This document shows, one piece after another, positions 4,669 through 5,383 of a stretch of DNA of 5,383 bases. This DNA comes from Planctomycetota bacterium (GTDB lineage: Bacteria; Planctomycetota; Phycisphaerae; FEN-1346), in NCBI GenBank assembly GCA_026386995.1, contig JAPLMO010000327.1:1-5383 (forward strand), given 5' to 3'. The translations under genes and the position numbers were made by a program. Every line of letters starts with the position of its first letter. Positions within the stretch are counted from its first letter, which is position 1. A model generated the notes under the pieces. The model was not told the origin of the DNA. It saw only the letters and a program-made list of their open reading frames with translations, and ran no database searches.

Positions 4669-5383
4669 TCACGTGCCCAAAAAAAGCCCCGCGCGGCGAA
4701 GGAACTCATCCACCGCCGCGGCCATCCGGCGGCCCTGGGCGATCGCGCGGACCACCAGCGAGGCGCCGGCAACGGAGTCGCCGGCGGCGAACACGCCCGG
4801 AACGCTTGTCATGAAGTCCGCATTGACGCTCAGGTTGCCGCGCTCGTCAACCGAAAGGCCCAACTCCTCGACGATCGGGCCGTGCTCCACGTGCACGAAT
4901 CCCAGGGCCAGCAGCACCAGGTCGGCCTTCAACTCGAATGCGCTGGAGGGGACTTCCTTGAACGTCCGCCGCCCGGCGGCGTACGGCTCGCGCCACTCGA
5001 TTCGCACGCACTTGAGGCCCCGCACCCGCACGCCGCGCCCCAGGAACTCCTTCGTCAGGACGCTCCACATTCTTTGGCAGCCTTCCTCGTGGCTGGAGGA
5101 GGTGCGGAGGATGACGGGCCACGTGGGCCACGGGTTGTCGCAGGCGCGCTCGCGCGGCGGCTCAGGCAGAAGTTCGATCTGCGTGATGCTGCGTGCCGCC
5201 TGGCGGCGGGCGGTGCCGACGCAGTCCGAGCCCGTGTCGCCGCCGCCGACGACGACCACGTCTTTATCCTTCGCGAGAATCTCCTCGGTGTGCGGAATCG
5301 TCTCGCCGGCGTTGCGGCGGTTCTGCTGCACGAGGTACTCCATCGCGAAGCGGATGCCTTCGAAGCCGCGGCCGGGGATCGTA
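4669..5383 (-). CDS. gltD: Glutamate synthase small subunit, C-terminal half
   Basis: This is the NADPH-oxidising small (beta) subunit of glutamate synthase. It passes electrons from NADPH through FAD and iron-sulfur clusters to the large subunit GltB, which makes glutamate from glutamine and 2-oxoglutarate in the cytoplasm. The 237 visible residues begin within the motif TIPGRGFEGIRFAMEYL. They contain the NADPH-binding GGGDTGSD (about 46-53 of the visible part), the family segment DNPWPTWP with the following RTSSSHEEGC, and the FAD-binding TSVPGVFAAGD about 40 residues before the end. Full-length GltD has about 470-490 residues, so the N-terminal Fe-S region and first FAD motif lie beyond the right edge. 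The frame is intact to TGA. gltB would be expected nearby, beyond the right edge. Homologous NAD(P)H oxidoreductases exist, but the SSSHEEGC segment favours GltD. Confidence 0.95.
   Translation of the reverse strand, partial: TIPGRGFEGIRFAMEYLVQQNRRNAGETIPHTEEILAKDKDVVVVGGGDTGSDCVGTARRQAARSITQIELLPEPPRERACDNPWPTWPVILRTSSSHEEGCQRMWSVLTKEFLGRGVRVRGLKCVRIEWREPYAAGRRTFKEVPSSAFELKADLVLLALGFVHVEHGPIVEELGLSVDERGNLSVNADFMTSVPGVFAAGDSVAGASLVVRAIAQGRRMAAAVDEFLRRAGLFLGT

Overview
The window reads as a piece of a GC-rich planctomycete chromosome (Planctomycetota, perhaps Phycisphaerae-like) or a metagenomic contig from one. The basis is the gene families. There is a transmembrane Ser/Thr kinase fused to WD40 repeats, an FHA-GAF-SpoIIE phosphatase, and a transposase remnant of a type I associate with planctomycete and related environmental genomes. 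All convincing genes lie on the minus strand, so the window is read from right to left.

Right end (5383 to 4669): the C-terminal half of the glutamate synthase small subunit (gltD), cut by the window edge. Next comes an intergenic stretch of about 1.2 kb (4668 to 3467) with no intact gene that I can name. It holds a doubtful 42-codon reading frame with a very good Shine-Dalgarno sequence, an AT-rich block with a 9-bp inverted repeat, and the 5' half of a tRNA-Ser(GCU) gene that stops at the anticodon loop. Beyond that are a 9-bp triple tandem repeat, an 18-bp perfect palindrome, a degraded transposase that keeps an N-terminal piece and an apparent C-terminal tail but lacks the middle, and a long imperfect hairpin. 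I read this stretch as a mobile-DNA scar.

Left part (3466 to 1): two signalling genes in the same direction. The first encodes an FHA-GAF-SpoIIE/PP2C phosphatase, but its reading frame is broken inside a GAF region that also looks too short, so it appears as two overlapping frames. After a gap of 136 nt comes a Ser/Thr protein kinase with a complete catalytic domain, one membrane span, a coiled coil and at least three near-identical WD40 repeats that run off the left edge.

The kinase and the phosphatase make a plausible phospho-signalling pair: FHA domains read phosphothreonine, and SpoIIE-type phosphatases remove phosphate from Ser/Thr. This partnership is inferred from adjacency only. The two observations most worth a second look are the tRNA half-gene cut at its anticodon loop and the split phosphatase gene.
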